Below, piece by piece: positions 1 through 11,742 of a DNA stretch of 64,000 nucleotides; within the stretch, counting starts at the first letter, position 1; each line of letters starts with the position of its first letter. Source of the DNA: Petrosia ficiformis (Eukaryota; Porifera; Demospongiae; Haplosclerida; Petrosiidae); the NCBI GenBank assembly GCA_947044365.1, contig OX345638.1:5468201-5532200 (forward strand), read 5' to 3'. The position numbers and the translations under genes are program-made. Below the pieces are notes generated by a model. It was not told where the DNA came from. It worked only from the letters and a program-made list of their open reading frames with translations, and made no database searches.

Positions 1-2
1 CA

Positions 3-1117
3 TCTGACCCTATCCTTCTCACTTGGAATAACAAAGTCCTACCTCAAGGCTTCTTTCCCGCTTTGATTGTTCATCTGCTTCAAAGAAAAAGGCCCAAATT
101 TAGCTATTGTGCTGGTGAAAAGCAACTTCGACGTGCAGTTTGCCTCAAATCACAATATGGTGCTCTCCGATTAGTTGATCAAACCTCGTGGTTTGAGTTG
201 TATTTTGCCGGTAAAACGCAATATTCTCCCATCATGCTTAAAGCAGTTGAAGATTCTTCTCATGTCCTTGCAGATGTATTGAAAAGTAACATTTTCGGCA
301 AGCTTAAACGTGCATTCCATTGTACAGGTGTTTGTGGCATCAAAAATCCAGTTCATCCTGCTCTCCTCACAGACACTAATGAGTGTCAGTGTACAAGAAA
401 GGAAGCTTGGCGTTTTCCTTTGTCATCAAAGCATATGTGCTGGATCAATGCCACTGAAGGTATTATAACATTATTAAAATGCTTAATGAAAATTCCAGGC
501 CTATATACTTTGGCCAGAAATTCCCATACATGCCAAGTGTATTTTGTTTGCCAGTTTCTCATGTTAACAATAATTATTGTTTTAATGGTACTTCATAAAT
601 AATAGCGCAATTTTCTGTTTTACTAAACTTGATGCACTTCAATGACAAAGGATTATTATTTGATTTTGACTTATTAGTATATAAAGACCAGTGTGAACCG
701 CTATAAATATGTTATAAAATTATTTTTGCTGTATATGATAACCAGAAGTGAATATTATTTATTTTATTATTCTATTTAGAAACAAACTCTACTGATACCA
801 GACCTGCACTTATAAGCTCCAATGTGTTGAGATCAAATCACGCAGACCTATGTAGACTACTAAATGGTAGTGAACCAACTCTATTATCGTTAACAACTGA
901 GCTGTATGCTAAAGGAATCATTGACATAAATATAAAGATTGATATTTCCAACAAAGGAGGATTTTCTGGTGCTGATATTTTACTCACTCATGTACAAATG
1001 AAGATTGAGCAGAGTCCTGAACAACTAGATATCGTCCAAAAAGCAATGGAAAACGAACAATTCCTTCATGAAATAGTCAAGAAAATGAAAAAGGAAACTA
1101 TGAAGGAACACATTTGA
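3..1117 (+). CDS. 3' end of a ROCO-like GTPase / CARD-like protein (partial)
   Basis: This is the last two exons of a gene whose 5' part lies left of the window. The reading frame is open from base 3 to 459, then a phase-1 GT/AG intron (460-779), then 780-1115 plus TGA. The first exon matches the C-terminal part of the COR-containing exon of the gene at 11743-18757 nearly residue for residue. The last exon encodes about 90 helical residues (ELCRLL-like start, LLSLTTELYAKGIID core, VQMKIEQSP) that look like a CARD or related death fold. Both splice sites are conserved in the paralogue. I see no disabling mutation in the visible part. Family assignment rests on the paralogue, since the GTPase domains are outside the window. 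Confidence 0.7.
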
Positions 1118-1645
1118 TGCATTAACTCTGTACCGTTTAAATATTGTGACTGTTTCATTTTTTTGCTTTGTCAAGCTGTAGTAATATTTTTTTATTAATA
1201 ATAATATTACCTTTACATTGAAGCATGGGCGATGGGTTATAGCAGTTACTTTTCAGTTCTTGTGTGTGTCTTCACTGTTTCTCAAAACACGGCAGATAGC
1301 TACTGCTACAAACATGGAAATATTGCTCTTCTCCACAATAGGACGAATCTGGGCTGTGTTTCAAAGCCACTATATAGGCATTTAGAAAGCTGATTCAAAT
1401 TTACTCAACGGTTTCCCACTTTTGTTAATTATTAACAGTGTTCCTAGATAATAATTATACTGATTATTGAATATAATTATGGATAGATACTAACCTTGAT
1501 TCTGCAAACATTGAAGTCCTGTTTCATCACTCTTAATTCAAGAAAGTTACCCATGTTGTGATAATGCTCATGTGAAGTGCGCATGCATATGATTTTTTAT
1601 CAGTGTGTAATTTCCAAGTTATATATATATATATATTATTATTAC

Positions 1646-1651
1646 AATAAA
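1646..1651 (+). terminator. Candidate poly(A) signal AATAAA
   Basis: AATAAA lies about 530 bases after the stop codon and is conserved at the equivalent place in the paralogue (19303-19308). It is the best visible 3' end signal for the partial gene. Confidence 0.45.
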
Positions 1652-4003
1652 AGTTAACTGTACTGAGTTACACTTCTGCACTACTACTTATAAAATGTAT
1701 AGAATTGCAATAATCTACAATCTTAAATTAGTCATTACATAATTCTATTTAACTAATTTTATCAATTTCAGACCCTTAATTCATCTCATCATACTGAAAC
1801 AGCCTGTTTGGTCATGCCTGTCATTGTAAATTAGGACGTTTGCTAAAATTAATGAATGCACTTCTCGGTGCAGAACCCTCACCACAAATGTGATTTGGGA
1901 AACAACTTGAGAATGATTCAGTCACTGACAAGGAAATAACTGCGGACAATACTTGACTGTAATAATATTAGGTATCAACAGGGTTCTTAGGACTTTCTCA
2001 TTACATTGGAACCAACCTAAAATAAAGTAATTGCATTAGTAGATATGACTCGATGGTTTGTAATTGTCTCAAGTGTGTATTTCATGTAGATAGACTAACA
2101 TAATACTAATGGTAAAATCCAGGAACGGAATGATCAAATATGTGTGTAACTTGAAAACGATGCAAAGGAGTTGAAAACATATACATGCAATTAAATGAAA
2201 TTATTGACTATCATAATGTCAGTCAATTTTCTACCCACTTTGATGGGAAATAATGGATTCTCAAATACCTCGATAAGAATAGTAAGATTGATGGGAATAC
2301 ATTTATGATGTATGCATAGACATGCACCATTTATATAATGATACCATTTTTAAGAATCTATATCCATTATATACAGAATCATCTGTTCATCCATCTCTCC
2401 ATCTGTTTTCTCATCCGGATTCTCATTTGTTAAGATCTTTTTGTACCAGAAAGAACGTTTTACAAGTGTTGTAATCAGTATGTTTCGGTTACTTGTTGGG
2501 CTATCATACCATTTCATGATGAATAAAGCTTATTTGCTTTTAATACTCCATCACAAAATGACATAACAATCCACCAAAGTAACCATTTTCAGAAAAAAGA
2601 GCAGCTCATTCAAACACCTCTCATAGTCTCATTAACAGACGATTCCAGAAAAATTAACTGTAGACAACATTTAACTAACAAAATGTGCAATCCAGATAGA
2701 TGTTGCCAAGTTAGAAAGTCAAAAGGTAACAGAGAACACATGCAATTAAATGTAATTATTGAGTATAATACCAAATTCACATTAAGGATGATTGGAATAT
2801 AGAAACTAGCAAAGATCCTCAGCTTCATTACCAAAGATCCTTATCTTCTGTCGCTTTAGATTCTGTGACCAGTCGAGATACCGGCAGTGATAAGCAGGGC
2901 TTGGAGACGCGTACAATTAAATGGAGTTATTTATTATAATGCACCTTTAAAAGGAAATCCAGTTAGGGATGATTGGAACATACAAACTAGCAAAGATCCT
3001 TATTTTCCCTCATTATTAAAATACTGTCACCAGTCCATTATACATGTGAACAACAAGACTTGGAGAAACATACACATGTATAATTAAATGTAATTATTCT
3101 GTATAATGCACACTTCAAAGCTAATGAAGATATGGATGATTGGAATATAGAAACAATCAAAGATCCTTGCCTTCATTACTTAAACTACCAAAAATCCTTA
3201 CTTTCTGTCGTTATTAAATACTGTTACCAGTCTATATAATACAGTGAAGAATTGAGCTTGGAGAGACACATAATTAAATGTAATTATTCACCAAACCAGT
3301 TAGGGTTGATTATATAGAACACAGAAACTAGCAAAGATTGCTTACTCACTTACTTACTTACTCAATATACTACCATACTTTAACATACATGTGTACATAT
3401 AATATTAATACATATATGTATCATCACATCTTATTATATACATGTTCTCTGTTATCAAGTACTGTACTCAATATACTACCATACTCTACTGTACATGTGT
3501 ACATATAATATTATCTCCTACCCTAGTTTTCAGGCCACATTTATGTCAAATTGTCAACATGCAACTACATCTTAGCTACAATCCTTTAGGGTCACAAAAG
3601 CCACCAGATGCCACCTTAGAGCGCATAAATGTAAAAATGTTCTTTGCATGATCGATTATTTCCTCTCCTGTATGTAATCCTGGTATGTAACAATTGGTTG
3701 AAATTTTTGGTCCAAACATGAAATGTTCTTTCTACTCAAAAAGGATGTTCATTGCCAACATCCTTTTTAAGTGGAAATGACATTTGATGCTTAAAGCAAC
3801 AGTTCCAGACTGCCTTTTACATGTAGGGTGTGGTTGTGTGGAAGCGTGAGCAACTAATACTCCACAATAAACAAATTAGGAAACATAAATTTAAAGTATA
3901 TACAACATTATAATTATATTGAATTGTTGTACTCAATAAAGTGAGGGGTCAGTGGCTACGAAAATCAGTCATTTGGCAAATACAGTGATTACTCTAAACT
4001 ACA

Positions 4004-4300
4004 ACCAGTATGGGACATCCTATATATCCCGGGGATATTAGTATAATGGGAATACAGTATTATTACCATAACCAGTATGGGACATCCTATATATCCCGGG
4101 GATATTAGTATAATGGGAATACAGTATTATTACCATAACCAGTATGGGACATCCTATGTATCCCGGGACACTTAGTATAATAGGCATACAGTATTATTAC
4201 CATAAACCATAATCAGTATGGGATGGGACATCCTCGGACATCCTAGGAATCCCAGGATACTTAGTACAGTGAGAATAGTGTATAATTATCCTAAACCATG
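4004..4300. repeat. 67-bp tandem repeat, about four units
   Basis: Units begin ACCAGTATGGGACATCC and contain a TATCCCGGGGATA-like palindrome. The units at 4004 and 4071 are essentially identical; the ones at 4138 and about 4206 diverge. A shorter, more decayed version is in segment A copy 2 at 21640-21830. Confidence 0.8.
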
Positions 4301-4599
4301 AACAGCATGGGACATCTTCAGGCATTCTAGTAATGCATGCAACATCATAGGATATTTGAAGGGATTAATTAGGATGTCTTGGACATCTGAAGGCAGATCT
4401 AGACATGTATGGGCAAATAATAATTTTGACAAACACTGTCATTTTGCACAAGAAACTAACTATATTTTGGGATCTAGGTGGAGCAATAGTTCCTCTTCTA
4501 GATACCAGTGCATTCATTAAAGTACATACATGTAAATGTACATGAAAATTCATGAGTCTAGCATGCTAGCAAAAGGTGTAGAATTAAATAACAAACAAA

Positions 4600-4880
4600 C
4601 ACAACAAACAAACATGTATATATGTACACTATAATGTACATGTATACTACATGTACATGTATATATGGACACTCTATGTACATGTACACTACATGTAATA
4701 TATGTACATGTATACAAGTACATGTACACTACATGTATATACATGTATGCACACTACTACCTGCGTGTACATTTACACTAAATTTAAATTTTATACCATT
4801 ATATGCACATTATATAGTACATATATCCACAGAGGTATGTACATGTACAAGTACATGTATGTTACACATGTACAGTGAGG
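4600..4880. repeat. TACATGTA-rich low-complexity tract
   Basis: Dense TACATGTA/GTACATGTAC palindromic words with irregular spacing. The corresponding place in copy 2 (22370-23280) holds a regular 29-bp minisatellite. Apparent reading frames here (Met-Tyr-Thr-Cys rich) are repeat translations. Confidence 0.7.
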
Positions 4881-4905
4881 CTAGGTTCACATAATGACAC
4901 AAAGC

Positions 4906-6846
4906 CTTGCATCATGTTCGTTGCATTATGATAAAATTCTGAAACTGATTGGTTAAATACAACACTATCCTCACATTACCTATAGAATTTACAATACAAT
5001 TGATGCAATGCAAAGAAACAAAAGGCTTTCCGTCATTATGTAAACGCAGACTTCATGGTACTATAAAAACTATTTCTTACCTATATTTAGTAATGGTATG
5101 TTTTGTCTTTTCATACAATCTAATGCTATCAGAACATTCTCTAATCTCTGAAGTCTTAAACGTGGGGACTTGTGGTATCTAAATAGATAATTAATTGTAT
5201 AATATTATATCATCTGACACAGGACAATAGCACATGCTGTAGGGTTACATACAGTACAAGATGTTTAGTTAGGGAGAGGGAAGAATTGATCATATGAAAA
5301 ACACTGCCAATGGGAGGGAGGGGGGGCATTTGGGGTGGGGGTTGAGAGGTCTTGGGTTGTGCCCTAAAGATATTTCTCGCTCTCTGTTAGTTTACAGAGC
5401 TCCAGAAGACTTGTAGCTGAAATGTTGTAGCATGTTGAAATAAATTTGGTTTAAAATCTAGGCAGTAAACTCAAGTTAGGAGGATATCCTGCAATTCTAG
5501 AATGTATGATAACATATAGTCATATAGTGTATCTCCCTATTAAGGGTGACAGGAGTTCAACAGTAGTACATGAAGTTTGATGAAAAAAAATGTTGTAAAA
5601 CAGTGTTTTCAGCATAAGCTATAAACTAACATGGAGGGAGAGCCACTTTATACAGTTACATGTACATCGTAGATCCATTACATGTATAATTATCTACATG
5701 TAAATGTGTATTTGATCTGTACACATTGTGGAAGTGGTTTGATTAAGAATTATTAACTACTTAGTTCGTTTGGTTTACAATTTGGAAGTTTTAATGACTA
5801 TATACCAGAGATATAATTTGAAGCATGGGCCAAATTGGCTCAATATTGGTTAGTGTGTGTGTCATTGGGAATACGCATATCATGAGCCAATTAACAAAGC
5901 CTTCATGCATTAATTGCAGTCATAATTTAATCATAATAATTGTAGTCATCAGTTAATCATAATACCATCTGACTCAAAGAGAGAACTGTGAGTGCTAAGT
6001 AAGAAGCTCTTTTGCTAATGGTGCGCCATATGAGATTATCAAACACATCTACTATGTTAATAGCTAAAGCTAGTGTACCGGTTTTAGTACATATTTATTT
6101 AACAGGGTATATACAAGTAGACATATCCTGGATGGATATTTGGATTCCCCAACATATTATAATAGAACTATCCATTTGTGGGAAACACTGTTTACAGTGT
6201 ACAATTAGATCTATTATAAATAAATTCATTTTGCATAATTATTTATCAATGTGTTTGAACAACAAGGAAATAAAGTAATGTGTCAAATCCTCCATGGAAC
6301 TACCCTCCCTCCATTATTAGGCCTTCTCTCTCCTCTTTCAAATAGAGGTTAATAATTTAGTCATTCAATACAACATGAAATATAATTGTAATACATACAT
6401 GTACATGTACATCAGTGTTTATGATAAGCTCATATGGCACACCATTGGTCCAATGAGCTTCTTATTTGGCACTGCAGTTCTCTCTGACATTATTAAGTTT
6501 ATGTAGTATCACTGTACTTTAATGGACTACAGTGTATATCGTTAGTGAAGTACACTATACTTCTAATGTACATGTACTACACAGTATTACACATTAGTAC
6601 TATGCTATCACATACACACACATTCACACATTACTATGATTACAGTACAAAGTAGTACAGTAGAAGTACAGTTGACTATCACTTTATTAAAGTATAGCTC
6701 CCATTATAGTATGTAAACTTAACAAAGTCAGGTACTGTATCAAGTTTCATTCCCTGTAAAAAATGCCCAACTAATGCTAGTGTTTGAATCATTTACTTCA
6801 ATCGGTCAGTTTTTCTAAACACAATCCCATTAAAATATTGACCAGC
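4906..6846. other. Intergenic, no gene seen
   Basis: AT-rich sequence with a G-rich patch (5310-5345), CA-rich patches and TACATG words. No supported exon on either strand. It has no counterpart in the second duplicated unit. Confidence 0.5.
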
Positions 6847-6850
6847 TTAC

Positions 6851-7051
6851 CTAATGAATTGTATTGATTGTGGTGCTACAATTTTCATTAATTCGATTAG
6901 AACTAAACTATCTTTAAGACCAGAACGTAAGTCTGTTATGTGCATCTGATGTTCTGAAGATTTCAATTGTTGATTAATCCACTGTGTGAAACTAGTCTGT
7001 TGTTCTTTAACCCAATCAGTATCATCATTCTTACCAGATACACTGCCATTG
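6851..7051 (-). CDS. Calponin-homology domain exon (isolated)
   Basis: A minus-strand exon bounded by an acceptor (CTATTAG) and a good donor (GTAAGC). Its translation carries the N-terminal half of a CH domain: WVKEQQTSFTQWIN, then DLRSGLKDSLVLIELM. CH domains bind actin or act as adaptors; this resembles the first exon of a type-1 CH domain, not a complete domain (about 50 of 100 residues). The exon begins with one base of a split codon and ends with two bases of one. No convincing downstream CH exon was found nearby, although 6710-6745 could hold a short MKLDTVPDF-like piece. It may be a real exon of a gene I could not assemble, or a leftover of a broken one. Confidence 0.5.
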
Positions 7052-7565
7052 CTAATAGATTGATGGATAGATAGATAGACAGATAGAATATATAATATAC
7101 ATGTAATTATGTACATCTAATACATGATTTACAGGGCACATCAAGTTTGTGGAAGCTTTTAGTTGCATGTCAACCCATGGCTTTGTCTCAGGCATCCAAA
7201 ACTGAGGATAGCCAAACCTACTATGAACAATACAGCCTATACACTTGCCTTGGCAGGTCTGATATGCAATAATATAAACCTGCATGTACTACATCAAAAT
7301 AGTTGCCATGGTAACGTAGTAAGCATATGTTATAGCTACATCCATGTACATAATTATATATTGTAATTATATACAATAATTATAATTATAGAGGACATAT
7401 GTACATGCATGATAGAAAAATGAATCAGTAGATGAATAAATAGATTAAGAGATACAATGTAGCTCAATAGATTAAATGCTCCATTAATAGATGAAGCATA
7501 AGTGAATAGATAGATGAACACACTCACAGTTGTACACACACAAACACACACACATGTGCACACAC

Positions 7566-7665
7566 TTTGATTGCTTTGTTAGTGATGGATTAGTATCAGG
7601 ATGTGAACTAAGTAGAGAAAAGACATCGCCTCCACTACCCAATCTAGCCCTGCTAGGACTTTGGA
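7566..7665 (-). CDS. Possible exon upstream of the CH exon
   Basis: An open minus-strand stretch with coding-like composition (LGSGGDVFSLLSSHPDTN). It ends at an AAA|GTGTGT donor whose phase (2) fits the one-base start of the CH exon at 7051. The acceptor is unclear because a stop codon lies just upstream in frame. Weak support: phase agreement and residue composition only. Confidence 0.25.
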
Positions 7666-7669
7666 TCCA

Positions 7670-9897
7670 TTAACTTGTAGCCATCAAATAAATTTATCTA
7701 CAAGTTAAGAGATAGAAGACTTTGAAAGTAACTTCATAACAATATCAAATAGATTATAGATTGAATTGTTTATTTCATTGTAATAAGTCACTCAAATTTA
7801 ATATTTAATTACAATGTGTCTTATGTAATGTAGGACAAACATTTGCTTTGCTATTTAAGATATGTTTGTCAGAGTTAGAAGACATAATATTATGTTACTG
7901 GGTATATTAACATCAGTAGTTTAATTACTGATTTCACAAGCAAACTCATTTGTTTAGCTTGAGAAGCCAAATATAAGGAAGCCAAGCAAGAACTGCCAAA
8001 AAAGGTAAATTACTTGCTGCTCAACTTTGCTGTACAAAATAGCTACACAGCAAGTGTTCTAAAGAAAGGGTGTTGCCTCATGGAATAAATAACCAAAGCA
8101 TGGCCTTGTCTCTAGACAATCACTACATAGATATTAAAACACTTCATACAATCTTCATTATTTCCAAACACTTAACAAAAGACTAATAAAACAGGAAAAT
8201 TGTCGGCTTCTATTTTCTTTACTAAATGTACATTCATATCTGATATAATAATTACGATACTGACATAATTATGTTAATTAAATTACACAACAGAATAGAC
8301 TATTAGTCTAATAGGAAATGAATATAATTGTGACATAATTTCAAAAAGGGGCGATATTCCACGAAATAGTTCTGGACAAACACATTGAATCACTCGCCAT
8401 TTTGCCATTTTATACAGAAAGGCAATGCAGTTTGGTATCCAAGAAGAGCTATCATTAATCTTCTTAGATACCACAGTTTGTTGGCTTCCTATACAGAATG
8501 ACTTAACAAGTGAATGAACGAAAGTGTTTCACCAAAAAATATTCTTACGAGAAGATCCTCTTTTTTTTGATAATTAGATCATAATTAATAAGATATATTC
8601 AGAATCAGAAGGAGTATTCCTATGATTGCTTTGTGATGAACACATATCAATCACTACTGATGTCTCTACTTTTCTGTGTACTCGAAAACTGAGGCCTGAA
8701 GAACTAAGTGTAAATGCAGTCTAAGTTGATGAAACTGAAGCACTACTTCAAGGTTCTAAATGACTACATATTTCCTCATGTCTGAAACTAAAATTTTTAC
8801 CTTATCTATAAACTGTTTATCTGCTATTTACAACAGTTATTAGTATTATTTACATTTTAAAATTCTTCCTGAATCTTCCTGCTAGTCTATACATGTAGCT
8901 GAAGCACGTGTTCTTTTATGCATCACGTCCATTAAATGACTGAGCTCCTTGGAATAACGCAACATCCTTAACTACGTATACAATGCATACTCATGTAAAT
9001 GAGAAAAGAATATATATAATTATATATATAATTATTATTTTACATTAGATATATTTGAACAGTGAACCCGTGGGAAAGCAATCATAGGGACGGGCCTATG
9101 GGCCATAAAAAGGTGTATAATAATTATACTAAGTATACTATATTAAGTGTTTTATGAACATAGGGGTAATCAATATTCAATTAGTGAGATAATAATCTGT
9201 ATAGAATAATTACTATTTCCCTATTTTGTTTTGGATACCAAAAACACACTCAATTATAAATACAATAATTTAATCAAAACATTTTCATTCCTTTAGTGTA
9301 TTACATACTAAAGAGTTTGTATAAACATATTGGCTTCATAGTCAATACTAAATGTAACATAAATATAACAACTATATATATCAGGTATTTAATGAATATT
9401 TCTAATAACTATAGATTATGTAAATTAGTCTGATAAATAGAAACGCACAAAACATGTCTGTTATCTAATTATCACTACACACACGATATATTAGTAGAAA
9501 TAGTGATGTAGTGATATAATACTAAATTAAATTTTATTGATAGTATATATGATAAAATGATGACTTCAGATATACACTCAGTTCCATTATGTTACCTACG
9601 ACATCAAATTGCTCTTAATGATCGGGGTTCCCCAGGATTTCTCAAAACTGGAATGAGTCACCCCTCCTCAGATTTAGGAAGTAAATCAATCATACTGAAC
9701 ATATTCCTGCCCCATATATTCTATTTGTGTAGCAAATAGTATCATGTATTATAGTTATGAATAACTTTTAATAACTTGCTGCAATTAATACAAATTAATC
9801 GTAGTTAGAAATTATGTGTTAATGAATTGTAATGAATGCTCATACTGATGACGAAATATAATATATGTAGCATAATTATAGGTTGTGATGTGTATTA
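7670..9897. other. Intergenic, nothing recognised
   Basis: AT-rich sequence with (AT)n around 9010-9050. No supported exon, RNA gene or mobile element. Confidence 0.5.
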
Positions 9898-10488
9898 TAG
9901 GTTGTGCTAACAGAACTGGTACCAGTTATCATTTAGTGTGCTGCTCCACTATGTCGAAGACAAATGCACAATAACTTCAACAGTGAATAGATTTACAAAA
10001 GCAACCACCACGGAGAATGGAGTTAGCTTAAAGGAGTATAGGTGTATTAGAATATAAATCTGATCTATAATCCTATCATAACACGATAAACCTTAGACCT
10101 AGGATTGAGGGCAATTTATATCTGATGAACCAATACTTGGTCTCTAGTCACTACTATCTATATAGTTATAATGAGCTACCACAACAGCTATTCATGTGGT
10201 ATGAGATATTAAATTGCAGAAGCATCTTTACCATAGGGATCTAAATGCACATTTAATAATAATAAGTTATATATCTGTCTATTTATGCATCACCAAAAAA
10301 ATAACAAAACACAGTTTACCTTTGATATAGTCTCGCGTAGCCACCCCATCCCTCTTCCGCTCTACGAGTGAGGGATGGTCTGGTATATAGCTATTGTATG
10401 TCTCGTTCTGAGAGCCACCGGAAGTAACGCCGTGTTCAAGTACTGAAAGTAGGTGTGAAGCACGTGGTAGCGAGAAAGTGTAGAGAAA

Positions 10489-10545
10489 ATGGAGCTGGTG
10501 GAAAAGGCATTAGATGATGCAGTACGTTCTATACAATTCTCTCTT
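10489..10545 (+). CDS. Possible first exon inside the inverted-repeat element (19 codons)
   Basis: ATG-started frame (MELVEKALDDAVRSIQ...) ending exactly at a consensus-like donor CTT|GTAAGC. It lies at the inner edge of the left arm and reads inwards. Too short to identify; no partner exon found. It could be a captured host exon or chance. Confidence 0.2.
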
Positions 10546-10594
10546 GTAAGCATCTAGTTTATCTATTCTACTGGTACACTTGTGGCATATATAG

Positions 10595-10768
10595 TCACCT
10601 TTTCACAAACGAAGTCCTACCCAGATCTTTTCCTAAATAATCTAAACTAATGGATTCTAAAAGTTTAACTGTACTTTTGGTAGCATCACCATGAAGTTTC
10701 TTTCGCTTTGCCTTCATAGATCCCTTCGACAAATCAGTTTCACACAACCAACAAAATTGATGAGACAT
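10595..10768 (-). CDS. 57-residue open frame with a CxxC start, in the element
   Basis: An ATG-to-TGA minus-strand frame in the single-copy interior of the element. It begins MSHQFCWLCETDLS, a CWLC pair that could start a zinc-binding module, followed by a Lys/Arg-rich stretch and an amphipathic helix (VKLLESISLDYLG). A donor-like AG|GTGACT overlaps the last codons, so it could be the first exon of a longer, captured gene. Its composition looks coding, unlike the flanks. I do not recognise the protein. Confidence 0.35.
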   Translation of the reverse strand: MSHQFCWLCETDLSKGSMKAKRKKLHGDATKSTVKLLESISLDYLGKDLGRTSFVKR

Positions 10769-11742
10769 TTTCTCGCTAACATGTGCTTCACACCTACTTT
10801 CAGTACTTGAACACTGCGTTACTTCCGGTGGCTCTCAGAACGAGACATACAATAGCTATATACCAGACCATCCCTCGCTCGTAGAACGGAAGACGGATGG
10901 GCTGGCTACGCGAGACTACCTTTGATACACAAACTGCAAGAGATAACACTTTTAAGAATACAATCAGTAAATTTAGTACTATAACAATTATTTATAATAT
11001 GATTGCAATATTTTACTAACCTTGTAGTCTGTTAGGGAGCTTATCACAGCCAATCGTCAGCCTACTGGGTTATTGAGTAAGAAGGCGAGTCTTCTAAAAT
11101 CCTCATAGGGGTGTGACTCTAATAATTACTAGGGGAGTAGCTTCAGCTTGCGATGGCTCTGATCCCACAAACCCAAGATAGCTGCTACATTCTTTGTGTA
11201 GTTATGCCAAAAAAATGTCCAAAGTTGTTACTGTAGCAGATACCTAAAGTAGAATTTTAACGCAATAGCTAAACAAATTTCATTGATTGCACCATTAGAC
11301 CTCTATACAGTTGTTACTGAACAGAACTGTTAGCAAACAATAGTAGCATCACCAGCATGTGACCATGGCGAAAATACAAATCAGGTGACTACTTCTCAGG
11401 TGACTTCAGGATGTCATATCATATGACTTCCTTGCGTGGATTCGTTTCCAAGGTAATCCAAAACTAATAACAGTACGCTAGGGCGTGTCACATGATCACC
11501 ATTTCTTAGTGAAAGACTGTGAAACTGTTTTAAAAGAGACTTCACTTTTCATGATACGCTTCTGTATATGACTACAGTGTTAGAGGTAAGAAAAATCTAA
11601 AACCCAAAGCATAGCCTACAACAATATTTTTTTTCTTTAATTACCAACAGGTTTCTTCACAACCTAACTCAGTTGAAAAAATCTATGATTATATTTTAGG
11701 ATACACTCTATCACTATAAAGACTAGCTAGTCACTATTCACT

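Larger units (their letters stand above)
1..4905 (+). repeat. Segmental duplication, segment A copy 1
   Basis: The whole stretch aligns with 17731-23700 in the same orientation, through coding exons, intron, 3' flank and intergenic repeats. Coding parts differ by a few percent; intergenic parts differ mainly by indels and tandem-repeat length. The offset is about 17.64 kb at the last exon. From 1118 to 4905 I see no gene, only AT-rich DNA, dispersed ~90-100 bp units (3340-3520) and tandem repeats. Confidence 0.85.
10328..10918. mobile_element. Inverted-repeat element, TAGTCTCGCG family, 9-bp TSD
   Basis: The 591-bp element begins TAGTCTCGCGTAGCCA and ends with its reverse complement (apart from mismatches). 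Terminal arms are about 130 bp. It is flanked by the direct repeat CCTTTGATA (10319-10327 and 10919-10927). Segment B copy 2 has the site without the element, near 28190-28215, which supports insertion. Long TIRs with a 9-bp duplication fit Mutator-like (MULE) non-autonomous elements. Two other members are at 29001-29282 and 62102-62467. The unique interior carries short open frames on both strands. Confidence 0.85.
9898..11110 (+). repeat. Segmental duplication, segment B copy 1
   Basis: Aligns in the same orientation with 27803-28475. The main difference is that copy 1 carries the inverted-repeat element at 10328-10918, which copy 2 lacks. It is followed by the AIG1-Roc-COR-CARD gene, so it looks like the 5' flank of that family. 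From 11111 to 11742 nothing further is recognised. Confidence 0.75.

Noticed and set aside
4550..4894. Cys/Tyr/Met-rich small proteins on both strands
   Set aside because: Translations of TACATGTA repeats. The same reasoning removes frames at 22279-22532, 23394-23657 and 25213-25644.
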